20,279 nt of DNA, from IMG/VR virus record IMGVR_UViG_3300043395_001531, positions 1-20,279 of that record, one strand, 5' to 3'. The notes beneath the pieces were generated by a model. It had not been told where the DNA came from and did not search any database. It saw nothing but the letters and a program-made list of their open reading frames with translations. The DNA is from a virus. This document shows, piece by piece, positions 5,894-10,752 of the stretch. A program made the position numbers and the translations under genes. Within the stretch, counting starts at the first letter, position 1, and each line of letters begins with the position of its first letter.

Positions 5894-5895
5894 AA

Positions 5896-6081
5896 TTATT
5901 CTTCTTCAATTGCGTATACTGCTAAAATCATCGAGATCATTAACATAATTGCCACGTAACCTCCACATGTGACTACATCATGAAATGCAACATTCCAGAT
6001 TATGGAGATAAGACACGCTGGTGTTGAGAAGATGATAGCAACTGCTACCATATACTTAATAACTTGAATTAGATTTTTCAT
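5896..6081 (-). CDS. Small membrane protein with two predicted TM helices, 61 aa
   Basis: The sequence starts MKNLIQVIKYMVAVAIIFST. Two hydrophobic stretches are seen, at about residues 9-30 (YMVAVAIIFSTPACLISIIW) and 40-57 (GGYVAIMLMISMILAVYA), with an acidic tail EEE. It is third in a run of small membrane proteins transcribed leftwards and is followed within two bases by the lipoprotein start. Size and topology would suit a holin, antiholin or superinfection-exclusion protein, but no family is recognised. The start follows a TAATTAAAAATAAACAAAA-type A/T-rich leader. Confidence 0.65.
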   Translation of the reverse strand: MKNLIQVIKYMVAVAIIFSTPACLISIIWNVAFHDVVTCGGYVAIMLMISMILAVYAIEEE

Positions 6082-6100
6082 TTTTGTTTATTTTTAATTA

Positions 6101-6298
6101 TTAGTTTCTGTATTCCTCTAAGAGGTGTGCGATGATCGTTAATGCAGTGATGACACCATATATTGATGCCATGAAATAGCAGAAGTTCCCCAATCTAGGG
6201 GAATCTTCTGAGTATGCCATTAGCGATACAATTGTTAATATCAATGTGATAGTCATCATTACTGCGATGATTTTTTCTGTCATGTTTAATGGTTTCAT
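6101..6298 (-). CDS. Small membrane protein with two predicted TM helices, 65 aa
   Basis: The sequence starts MKPLNMTEKIIAVMMTITLI. Hydrophobic segments span about residues 9-28 and 40-59 (FMASIYGVITALTIIAHLLE), joined by a short charged loop SEDSPRLGN. Its ATG overlaps the stop of the upstream 59-aa gene by one base (TAATG), implying translational coupling. Like its neighbours it is a candidate for a phage membrane protein (holin-like or exclusion), without a recognised family. Confidence 0.65.
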   Translation of the reverse strand: MKPLNMTEKIIAVMMTITLILTIVSLMAYSEDSPRLGNFCYFMASIYGVITALTIIAHLLEEYRN

Positions 6299-6477
6299 TA
6301 CTTTATTGGTTTTAATAATTGATATAATACGTATGTAGACAACATTACTGCTTCAGTGCTTGCTATGTACAGCACTGTGTCTGAGTGCTTTAATCCTGCA
6401 AACTCCATGATGAGTGCTATAGACATTAGTGATACCCACACTAATGCCCCAATTACTACAATTGTTTCTCTTCTCAT
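6298..6477 (-). CDS. Small membrane protein with two predicted TM helices, 59 aa
   Basis: A leftward frame from ATG 6477 to TAA at 6300-6298 gives 59 aa starting MRRETIVVIGALVWVSLMSI. Two hydrophobic segments are seen, at about residues 6-25 and 36-54, and the end is LLKPIK. The start overlaps the upstream stop as ATGA and the stop overlaps the next start as TAATG, so it is coupled on both sides. These junctions are strong evidence that this short frame is real. No family is recognised. Confidence 0.65.
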   Translation of the reverse strand: MRRETIVVIGALVWVSLMSIALIMEFAGLKHSDTVLYIASTEAVMLSTYVLYQLLKPIK

Positions 6478-6635
6478 TTTCTTTTGATTTTAGAGTTGAT
6501 AATGTAAATGATTTCTAATGATTCATCCATTTCAATGGATTCCTCATACTTGAACTTGAAGCTGTGACGCTCTTCCTGCGTCAAGCTTGACCACACTCCC
6601 ATGGTCATAGCTTGATTGTTGGTGTTATTACACAT
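6474..6635 (-). CDS. Hypothetical 53-aa protein at head of leftward operon
   Basis: ATG 6635 to TGA 6476-6474 gives 53 aa beginning MCNNTNNQAMTMGVWSSLTQ, with a soluble charged middle (EERHSFKFKYEESIEMDESL) and a basic end KIKRK. The stop overlaps the next start as ATGA. Internal Met codons at residues 10 and 12 are alternative starts. The EESIEMDESLEIIYIINSKI segment is likely helical. It is the first gene after the long regulatory region 6636-7170. Function unknown. Confidence 0.5.
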   Translation of the reverse strand: MCNNTNNQAMTMGVWSSLTQEERHSFKFKYEESIEMDESLEIIYIINSKIKRK

Positions 6636-6697
6636 ATATTTATTATTATAAATATTACTAACTAAGCTTGGAGGTGGAGGTTGTGTGCATTAGATAC

Positions 6698-6719
6698 ACA
6701 TGTAGTATGTACTAGATGT
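6698..6719. promoter_or_regulatory. Operator-like dyad upstream of the leftward membrane-protein operon
   Basis: ACATGTAGTA (6698-6707), a 2-bp centre and TACTAGATGT (6710-6719) form an inverted repeat with nine of ten positions complementary. It lies 63 bp upstream of the ATG at 6635, a reasonable place for repressor binding. The flanks (TACACA and ACACACAC) add partial symmetry. No regulator gene is visible nearby. Confidence 0.45.
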
Positions 6720-7035
6720 ACACACACCACACTCCCCAGCAGCATGACACACTGCATAACACATATCTTCCCTCACAAAATTTTGAGGTATGCATATGAT
6801 ATGATGCATCACGCTGGATTTGATGGGGGGTGGAGGGTTGACGCGATGAGTGGCGGGGCGTCTGCAGTAGGGATTCCACACATTCACACCCTCATACATT
6901 TTTCAGTCCCTGAGGTAGGGGGGGATGTTCACACATACATTAAAATAGGGGGATGTGTGTAACGGGAGTTCCTAGTGGGGGAAGGGTGTTCCGCAGAAAG
7001 GTGTCCAGTTTTTATTGTAAAAAACTTGACATTTG

Positions 7036-7099
7036 TGCATGAAAAATTTGGAAAAATTCATGCAGATTTTGTCGCATATTTTGCAAACATTTGCGACAA
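7036..7099. other. Two adjacent perfect hairpins next to iterons
   Basis: TGCATGAA (7036-7043) pairs with TTCATGCA (7057-7064), and TTGTCGCA (7069-7076) pairs with TGCGACAA (7092-7099). Each is a perfect 8-bp stem. They sit immediately before the 12-bp tandem repeats and in an A/T-rich patch. Neither has a T-run, so termination is unlikely. Confidence 0.5.
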
Positions 7100-7135
7100 C
7101 TTAATCGGTGACTTAGTCGGTTACTTGTACGGTGA
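7100..7135. repeat. Three tandem 12-bp iteron-like repeats
   Basis: CTTAATCGGTGA, CTTAGTCGGTTA and CTTGTACGGTGA follow each other without spacers, with a degenerate fourth unit (CTTGTAACAAAT) from 7137. The constant positions are CTT and CGGT-A. A stop codon in frame argues against a coding repeat. Iterons like these commonly bind replication initiators or repressors. Confidence 0.6.
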
Positions 7136-7170
7136 TCTTGTAACAAATCCTTAGGTAAAAATGTGACAAC

Positions 7171-7197
7171 AAAAAACCCCAACTAACTGTTGAGGTT
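7171..7197 (-). terminator. Rho-independent terminator of the 8010-7252 operon
   Basis: On the minus strand, AACCTCAAC and GTTGGGGTT (plus-strand arms 7189-7197 and 7175-7183) form a stem with eight of nine pairs around a 5-nt loop. It is followed by a T-run (plus-strand A-run 7171-7176). It lies 55-80 bp after the last stop of the operon at 7252. Confidence 0.75.
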
Positions 7198-7251
7198 TCT
7201 GTCCTGCACATTTGCCACGGTGTAACATCCCAGGTAGCGATCGGGAAACTC

Positions 7252-7455
7252 TTAATTATCTGAAAAGTTGATAATGTCTTTTGTGTCTGATATCTCTACT
7301 CCATAATGCCATTGTTCTGACATGTTAATAGCAAGTTTATAGAGGATACCTCCATCTGCTGTTATTTGGATACCTACAACAATACGCATGTATTGATCAG
7401 GGTCTGTTTTTAGATATACAGCTTGCCCTAGTGTGAACTCAGTTTGAATAGTCAT
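7252..7455 (-). CDS. Conserved small phage protein (FTLGQAVYLKTDP type), 67 aa
   Basis: I choose ATG 7455, giving 67 aa beginning MTIQTEFTLGQAVYLKTDPD, rather than the frame's upstream extension to 7590, which reads through the membrane-protein gene. The ATG overlaps the stop of that gene as ATGA. The pattern FxLGQxVYLKTDPDQ, then RIVVGI, GGILYKLAI and GVEIS, resembles a small beta-rich protein of unknown function that recurs in Bacteroidota phages. It is the last gene of the short leftward operon and is followed by a clear terminator. Confidence 0.75.
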   Translation of the reverse strand: MTIQTEFTLGQAVYLKTDPDQYMRIVVGIQITADGGILYKLAINMSEQWHYGVEISDTKDIINFSDN

Positions 7456-7721
7456 AGTATGTTTTGTATTAGTTGGGTTAATATCTTGGAGGTTGCTAGT
7501 CCCGCAACACTCCCTATCGTCGCCCCCAGGGAGTATAGCACCCTGTCCATCAGAGTACCAAAAGCAATTTTTTTTATGTTGTAACTCCATACCATTGATA
7601 TCATAAATGCTGCAATAATAACGCCTAGGTAAATCTCCTTACTAAGAAAGTATGTGTTGATTGCAATAAAGTAAACTTGAATTGCTCCTGTAATTACCAA
7701 TTTAATCTTCTCGTTTACCAT
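7452..7721 (-). CDS. Conserved phage membrane protein, 89 aa
   Basis: The sequence starts MVNEKIKLVITGAIQVYFIA. Three hydrophobic stretches are seen: about residues 7-25, 31-47 (YLGVIIAAFMISMVWSY) and 62-80 (LYSLGATIGSVAGLATSKIL). Between the second and third lies KKIAFGTLMDRV, a motif I recall from small membrane proteins of Bacteroidota phages and prophages. A holin role is possible, but I know of no proof. The start lies inside the 3' end of the upstream gene (20-bp overlap) and the stop overlaps the next start as ATGA. Confidence 0.75.
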   Translation of the reverse strand: MVNEKIKLVITGAIQVYFIAINTYFLSKEIYLGVIIAAFMISMVWSYNIKKIAFGTLMDRVLYSLGATIGSVAGLATSKILTQLIQNIL

Positions 7722-8010
7722 GCTTGTCAGTTAAAAGATACGTAGAGTTTTTGGTTTTAAAAAGGATTCTGCATGGTGTTTTTTTAATTATCTCTACGAC
7801 GCTTGATGTCATCCAGGTAAATGAACCAAAAAATGGGTCTAACACAATAGATCTTTCTACTGCAGGTTCATCATGAGATGTCTTATATGTTCCATCTTCA
7901 TTCCATTCTACCCAGAAGACTTTATTAGCATATCTTACTAACCCATCATCCTTACGGGTTAGTTTATAACGTGGTTTTTTTGAAAACCTTTTTAGATTAT
8001 CTTTTTCCAT
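7702..8010 (-). CDS. Conserved phage hypothetical protein, 102 aa
   Basis: I choose ATG 8010, giving 102 aa beginning MEKDNLKRFSKKPRYKLTRK. An upstream non-ATG start at 8097 would cross the divergent promoter region and overlap the rightward gene at 8089. The C-terminal half (TSSVVEIIKKTPCRILFKTKNSTYLL) matches a pattern I recall from small phage proteins: a T/SSVVEI strand, then F-K-T-x-N-S-x-Y. A TATATTTG promoter element ends six bases before the ATG, so the message may be leaderless or nearly so. First gene of a three-gene leftward operon. Confidence 0.75.
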   Translation of the reverse strand: MEKDNLKRFSKKPRYKLTRKDDGLVRYANKVFWVEWNEDGTYKTSHDEPAVERSIVLDPFFGSFTWMTSSVVEIIKKTPCRILFKTKNSTYLLTDKHGKRED

Positions 8011-8016
8011 ACAATA

Positions 8017-8047
8017 CAAATATACGTTTAAATTTTTTGAAGTTAAA
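8017..8047 (-). promoter_or_regulatory. Bacteroidota-type promoter, leftward
   Basis: On the minus strand TTTA (plus 8044-8047), a 19-bp spacer and TATATTTG (plus 8017-8024) match the Bacteroidota primary-sigma pattern TTTG-N19-TAnnTTTG with one mismatch in the upstream box. The downstream box ends six bases before the ATG at 8010. Confidence 0.65.
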
Positions 8048-8065
8048 CTTTTTTGTATATATTTG
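8036..8065 (+). promoter_or_regulatory. Bacteroidota-type promoter, rightward
   Basis: TTTG (8036-8039), an 18-bp spacer and TATATTTG (8058-8065) match TTTG-N(18-21)-TAnnTTTG. The start codon of the first rightward gene is 23 bp downstream of the box. It interleaves with the leftward promoter: each upstream box lies between the two downstream boxes, so the two polymerases would compete. Confidence 0.65.
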
Positions 8066-8071
8066 TAGTGT

Positions 8072-8091
8072 AAAACCAACTTAATATTATG
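8072..8091 (+). promoter_or_regulatory. AAACCAACT translation-leader motif, copy 1
   Basis: AAAACCAACTTAATATTATG ends in the start codon of the gene at 8089. Near-identical leaders precede the scaffold gene (TAAACCAACTAAAATTTTATG, 16986-17006) and the gene at 20189 (AAACCAACTAAAAATTTTTATG-type, 20169-20191). No Shine-Dalgarno sequence is present, so this may be the ribosome-loading element of the late module. Confidence 0.5.
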
Positions 8092-8331
8092 AGTCAAGAC
8101 AAAGAAAAAGAAGTTTCACGCGAAGAAGTTATTGCGTGGTACAAAGATCAGATTGAATTAGCAACCTTGCGTGCTGATTTAGCAGAACAGCAATCACGCG
8201 CTGCAAAAGCAGATGCTGAAAGAATGCAAGCAACAATCTTCATGGCACAGGTACAAGCAAGTAAACCTGGAGAAGATTTTGATGAGGAAGAAGAGGACGC
8301 ACCAAAACAAACTTTAAAACGTAAGAAATAA
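8089..8331 (+). CDS. Small coiled-coil protein, first gene of the rightward module, 80 aa
   Basis: The product starts MSQDKEKEVSREEVIAWYKD. Residues about 10-60 form an uninterrupted, probably coiled-coil helix rich in Ala, Gln and Glu (ATLRADLAEQQSRAAKADAE). The end is acidic then basic (FDEEEEDAPKQTLKRKK). No family is recognised beyond that. It is preceded by a good promoter and the AAACCAACT leader, and its TAA overlaps the next ATG by one base (TAATG), so it is translationally coupled to the GroES-like gene. A structural or assembly-adaptor role is plausible from position only. Confidence 0.75.
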   Translation: MSQDKEKEVSREEVIAWYKDQIELATLRADLAEQQSRAAKADAERMQATIFMAQVQASKPGEDFDEEEEDAPKQTLKRKK

Positions 8332-8612
8332 TGGAATTTAAAAAACTAAGAGGTAGACGCATTTTGATTGAGAAACCAGTGCGTCCAGAATCTCCAATTG
8401 AATTGACTGAAGAAGTTAAGATGTCTTTGGATCATGAGTTCATGAAGAAATGGAGCAGATTGAAAGTATTTGCTGTTGGAGAAGATGTTACAGATGTAGC
8501 AGTAGGAGATGAGGTATATGTAGGTTCTGCATTGACCACCTCTGAGATTCTTGAAATTGAAGGTAAACATTTTTTAATGATTGGTGAACACGAGGTAGCG
8601 ATCGTGTGGTAA
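8331..8612 (+). CDS. GroES-like co-chaperonin, phage-encoded, 93 aa
   Basis: 93 aa, close to GroES length (about 97). It starts MEFKKLRGRRILIEKPVRPE, corresponding to the LxDRVLVKPxxxE opening strand. Residues about 18-38 form a polar mobile-loop-like insertion. Then comes KVFAVGEDVTDVAVGDEVYV, the position of GroES VVAVGxG...VKVGDxVLF, followed by ILEIEGKHFLMIGEHEVAIV, matching the EVxxDGxxYLILxExDILAVI end. A phage GroES replacement such as T4 gp31 pairs with host GroEL to fold the capsid protein, and this gene heads the module that includes the capsid gene. Sequence identity to true GroES is low, so the call depends on pattern and length. Confidence 0.65.
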   Translation: MEFKKLRGRRILIEKPVRPESPIELTEEVKMSLDHEFMKKWSRLKVFAVGEDVTDVAVGDEVYVGSALTTSEILEIEGKHFLMIGEHEVAIVW

Positions 8613-8624
8613 TGTTACATGGAT

Positions 8625-8698
8625 AGCGGGGTGGTAGCAGATGGTAGCTCGTCAGTCTCATAAGCTGAAGGTCAGTGGTTCGAGTCCACTCCCCGCTA
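8625..8698 (+). tRNA. tRNA-Met (CAT anticodon)
   Basis: Acceptor AGCGGGG (8625-8631) pairs perfectly with CCCCGCT (8691-8697). The anticodon stem 8652-8656/8664-8668 encloses CTCATAA, with CAT at 8659-8661. The T arm AGTGG/CCACT (8674-8678/8686-8690) carries TTCGAGT. The D stem is irregular: G8634-C8650, a bulged T8635, then AGC/GCT. The 3' CCA is not encoded. There are no three G-C pairs below the anticodon loop and position 1-72 is paired, so it looks like elongator rather than initiator Met. A lysidine-modified Ile tRNA cannot be excluded. Confidence 0.85.
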
Positions 8699-8705
8699 CA
8701 AATTA

Positions 8706-8832
8706 GTGTTCTTTCTGGATGAAGCGTTAAATAGAGTCACATCTGTTGAGGTTTTGGTGGTAAACAAGCTGTAAGTTACGCAAGACTTACATTTAGGGAT
8801 GGCATCTAGGTGAAAGTCCTAGGGAAGAACAC
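8706..8832 (+). ncRNA. Structured RNA element of unknown class after tRNA-Met
   Basis: A perfect 10-bp closing stem (one G-U pair), GTGTTCTTTC (8706-8715) with GGAAGAACAC (8823-8832), encloses about 107 nt. Inside are a possible GATG/CATC stem (8718-8721/8740-8743), an 8-bp hairpin (8770-8777/8784-8791) and CTAGG-TGAAAGT-CCTAG (8806-8822). That last hairpin has a 5-bp stem and a 7-nt loop, and its 3' arm runs straight into the closing stem, as a tRNA T arm runs into the acceptor. It is not a canonical tRNA. No ORF crosses it. It lies 7 nt after the tRNA and 15 nt before the next ATG, so it could be an independent RNA or a 5' UTR element. Confidence 0.6.
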
Positions 8833-8847
8833 AAACCCTTTTTTAAT

Positions 8848-9243
8848 ATGGAAGTAAAAAGAGTAAGTAAAAAACTAAGAATGACTCAGCATGATTTGGT
8901 TAAGTACCAGATTATGACTGAACTTGTATTCTTTAAAAAGGAGAATGTTATTCCATTTGATATGGAGGTACTTACTCTTTTGGGTACATGGGGTTCTATG
9001 GAGCTAGGTGTGTTTTGCACTAAAGCTGCCAAGGTTTTGTATCCTGATATGAAACCTGAAGAAATTGCTGTACGTGCGCAGAATGTACGTAACAGAGTTG
9101 TAAAACTTGAGAAACGAGGTTTGATTGAAAAGAGCAAGCGTGGTAAGAAAATCATAGGAATTTCTCCTGCCATAACTCTTGAATCAAAAGGTAATGTGTT
9201 GTTGGATTATAATTTCTTAGCAGTTGAGACCAGTAAAGCGTAA
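8848..9243 (+). CDS. Putative winged-helix-like DNA-binding protein, 131 aa
   Basis: The product starts MEVKRVSKKLRMTQHDLVKY. The central part (VRAQNVRNRVVKLEKRGLIE, about residues 75-96) has the form of a recognition helix followed by KLEKRGLIEKSKRGKKIIGIS. This is typical of winged-helix proteins, where RV-x-KLE-x-RGLI leads into the wing. The ending ITLESKGNVLLDYNFLAVE is probably strand-rich. The gene follows the structured RNA and overlaps the HU/IHF-like gene by 20 bp. A role as regulator of late genes or as a DNA-organising protein would fit, but no named family is recognised. Confidence 0.65.
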   Translation: MEVKRVSKKLRMTQHDLVKYQIMTELVFFKKENVIPFDMEVLTLLGTWGSMELGVFCTKAAKVLYPDMKPEEIAVRAQNVRNRVVKLEKRGLIEKSKRGKKIIGISPAITLESKGNVLLDYNFLAVETSKA

Positions 9244-9619
9244 AGTAATTATAGAGAAAACAGCTAACAAGTTGGAATTACCACCTGAGTTAGTTGAAGA
9301 TATAGTGTCACATTATTATACGACACTACGTAAAGAAATGAGTTATGGTAATCTGCATGCTATTACGGTCCCTAATCTAGGAACATTTGTAGTAAAGTAT
9401 AAATCACTACAGATTAAGATTAAGAATTACAAGCAAAAGCTTTTGACTCACACAGATGAAATCTCTATGATAACATTTGAGAATAAGATGATGGTCCAAA
9501 GTGAGTTAGATAGGTTTCACACCATGTTAGGAGTTATGGAGGGTGAAAAAGAAAAGAAACAAAAAATACGTCAATCTAGAATAAATAATGAAAACGCTCG
9601 TACAAATTTGGAAAAATAA
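9224..9619 (+). CDS. HU/IHF-like DNA-binding protein, 131 aa
   Basis: The frame begins at a TTG (9224) inside the previous gene. No ATG occurs in frame until about residue 39, and a start there would remove the conserved N-terminal helices. Residues about 8-60 (KVIIEKTANKLELPPELVED, then ISHYY-type helix and ITVPNLGTFVVKYKS) fit the HU/IHF fold: a two-helix dimer body followed by the first strands with the N-L-GTF turn. The C-terminal 70 residues are a long charged helix rather than the classic DNA-clamping arm plus short helix. IHF-like genes are a known feature of crAss-like phages. It would bend or compact phage DNA. Overlaps on both sides suggest strong translational coupling. Confidence 0.65.
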   Translation: MRPVKRKVIIEKTANKLELPPELVEDIVSHYYTTLRKEMSYGNLHAITVPNLGTFVVKYKSLQIKIKNYKQKLLTHTDEISMITFENKMMVQSELDRFHTMLGVMEGEKEKKQKIRQSRINNENARTNLEK

Positions 9620-9902
9620 ATGGTTGATTCTTGAGGGAGTTATAGGTTATTATTTTACCAAGAAAAAACACCAAAAAATTGCAGCATACAGAATGGATAT
9701 ATGCATGCATTGCCCATTGTTTGATGTAATAGGTACAAAATGTTTAGTGCCAGGTACACAACCTTGTTGTGGTAGCTGCGGATGTTCTTCAAATCTTAAG
9801 GTTCATAGTATGTCATCATCCTGTCCAGAGGGACACTGGGATGCGATTATGACTGAAGAACAAGAAGACGCTTTAAATGAGAAAATAAATAATAGTAAAT
9901 AA
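9588..9902 (+). CDS. Cys-rich, probable metal-binding small phage protein, 104 aa
   Basis: It starts MKTLVQIWKNKWLILEGVIG, a weakly amphipathic N-terminal stretch. Then come Cys39-x2-Cys42, Cys52, Cys60-Cys61-x2-Cys64-x-Cys66 and Cys79 in CPEGHW. Eight Cys in 41 residues strongly suggest zinc or iron-sulphur binding. The layout (ICMHCPLF, KCLVPG, CCGSCGC, SSCPEGHW) resembles a short protein I recall next to packaging genes in Bacteroidota phages, but its role is unknown. It overlaps the HU/IHF-like gene by 32 bp and precedes the nuclease gene by one base. Confidence 0.7.
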   Translation: MKTLVQIWKNKWLILEGVIGYYFTKKKHQKIAAYRMDICMHCPLFDVIGTKCLVPGTQPCCGSCGCSSNLKVHSMSSSCPEGHWDAIMTEEQEDALNEKINNSK

Positions 9903-9903
9903 T

Positions 9904-10752
9904 ATGGCATTAGTATTTGAACCCAAAACACACTCGTATAAATCAATAGATTCTTCTGATGATACTGTATGGGTTAGTGTGACAACTTTGCTAGGACATC
10001 TTAAGCAGCCTTTTGATAGTGATGCTATTGCTAAGAAAAGTTCTAAAAGTAAGAGTAGTAAGTGGCATGGAATGACTATTCAAGAAATACAAGATGTATG
10101 GAAGAAAGAGTCAGAAAGAGCATGCACCCTTGGTAACTGGTATCATGATCAACGCGAAGCAGACATTACAGGATGCACCACAATTAATAGACATGATAAA
10201 GAATTACCAGTTATTAGACCTATGTTTGATGAACATGGTCAGAAAACTGCACCTTCTCAGAAGATGATTGAGGGTATTTATCCAGAACACATGGTGTATT
10301 TACGTTCTGTAGGAATATGCGGTCAATCAGATTTGGTAGAGGTTGCTAATGGTGAGGTTCATATTACAGATTACAAGACCAATAAAGAAATCAAAAAAGA
10401 GAGTTATAAAAACTGGGAAGGACAATCACAAAAAATGCTATTTCCAGTTTCTCATTTAGATGATTGTAACTTGATGCATTATAATCTGCAGTTGAGTATT
10501 TACATGTATATGATTATCAAGCATAACCCTAATCTTAAACCAGGTAAGCTAACGATACATCATATCATATTTGAAGAGGAAGAAGAAAAGGATAAGTATG
10601 GATATCCTATTACAAAACTTGACAGTAATGGAGATCCTATTGTAAAGGAAATCGTACAATATGACTTACCTTATTTAAAAGACGAGGTTGTTTCTATTCT
10701 TAGTTGGTATAAAGAAAATGCAACAATGCTTCAAAAAAAGAAAAAGAAATGA
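9904..10752 (+). CDS. PD-(D/E)XK (RecB/Cas4-like) nuclease, 282 aa
   Basis: Motifs seen in order: FEPKTHSYKS with the VSVTTLLG segment at the N-terminus (residues 5-31); GNWYHDQRE (77-85), the helix-borne His motif of RecB-type nucleases; GQSDLVEV (140-147) supplying Asp143; ITDYKTNK (154-161), the D-x-K core with Asp156 and Lys158; and QLSIYMYM (196-203), the Q-x3-Y motif. Together these support an active metal-dependent DNA nuclease of the RecB/Cas4 superfamily. Such a gene is a recurring member of crAss-like late modules, probably for DNA processing before packaging. The stop overlaps the next start as ATGA. Confidence 0.8.
   Translation: MALVFEPKTHSYKSIDSSDDTVWVSVTTLLGHLKQPFDSDAIAKKSSKSKSSKWHGMTIQEIQDVWKKESERACTLGNWYHDQREADITGCTTINRHDKELPVIRPMFDEHGQKTAPSQKMIEGIYPEHMVYLRSVGICGQSDLVEVANGEVHITDYKTNKEIKKESYKNWEGQSQKMLFPVSHLDDCNLMHYNLQLSIYMYMIIKHNPNLKPGKLTIHHIIFEEEEEKDKYGYPITKLDSNGDPIVKEIVQYDLPYLKDEVVSILSWYKENATMLQKKKKK

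Larger units (their letters stand above)
6636..7170. other. Gene-free regulatory or origin-like region
   Basis: 535 bp with no credible gene. The open frames at 6681-6962 and 6690-6899 have repetitive, low-complexity translations and no leader. In order it holds: an operator-like dyad at 6698-6719; an alternating CA/GT-rich stretch; the palindrome CAAAATTTTG near 6776-6785; a locally G+C-rich block from about 6810 to 7000 with runs of four to seven G on the plus strand; two perfect 8-bp hairpins (7036-7064 and 7069-7099); and three tandem 12-bp repeats (7100-7135). This mixture resembles a replication origin or a complex control region. Transcription turns leftwards on both sides, so it also separates two operons. 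Confidence 0.5.

Noticed and set aside
6681-6962. 93-codon rightward frame and the overlapping 69-codon leftward frame (6690-6899)
   Set aside because: The translations follow the CA/GT repeats and G-runs, have no leader or coupling, and lie in a region better explained as regulatory or origin DNA.
7456-7590. N-terminal extension of the 67-aa gene (MELQHKKNCF start)
   Set aside because: The extension is the shadow of the membrane-protein gene 7452-7721. The ATG at 7455 forms a standard ATGA junction and begins the recognisable domain.
8011-8097. N-terminal extension of the 102-aa leftward gene
   Set aside because: It would run through both promoters and the start of the rightward gene, and it needs a start upstream of a better ATG at 8010.
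8771-8822. Twister-sister or hammerhead ribozyme inside the structured RNA
   Set aside because: CGCAAG (8779-8784) and the TGAAAGT loop recall twister-sister motifs, and CTGGATGA with GTGAAAGTC recalls a hammerhead. The required helices cannot be formed in order, and the dominant 10-bp closing stem fits neither class.
8811-8832. Cobalamin-riboswitch-like GGTGAAAGTCC hairpin
   Set aside because: The short hairpin is similar, but the conserved GCCACTG core and the rest of the riboswitch are absent.
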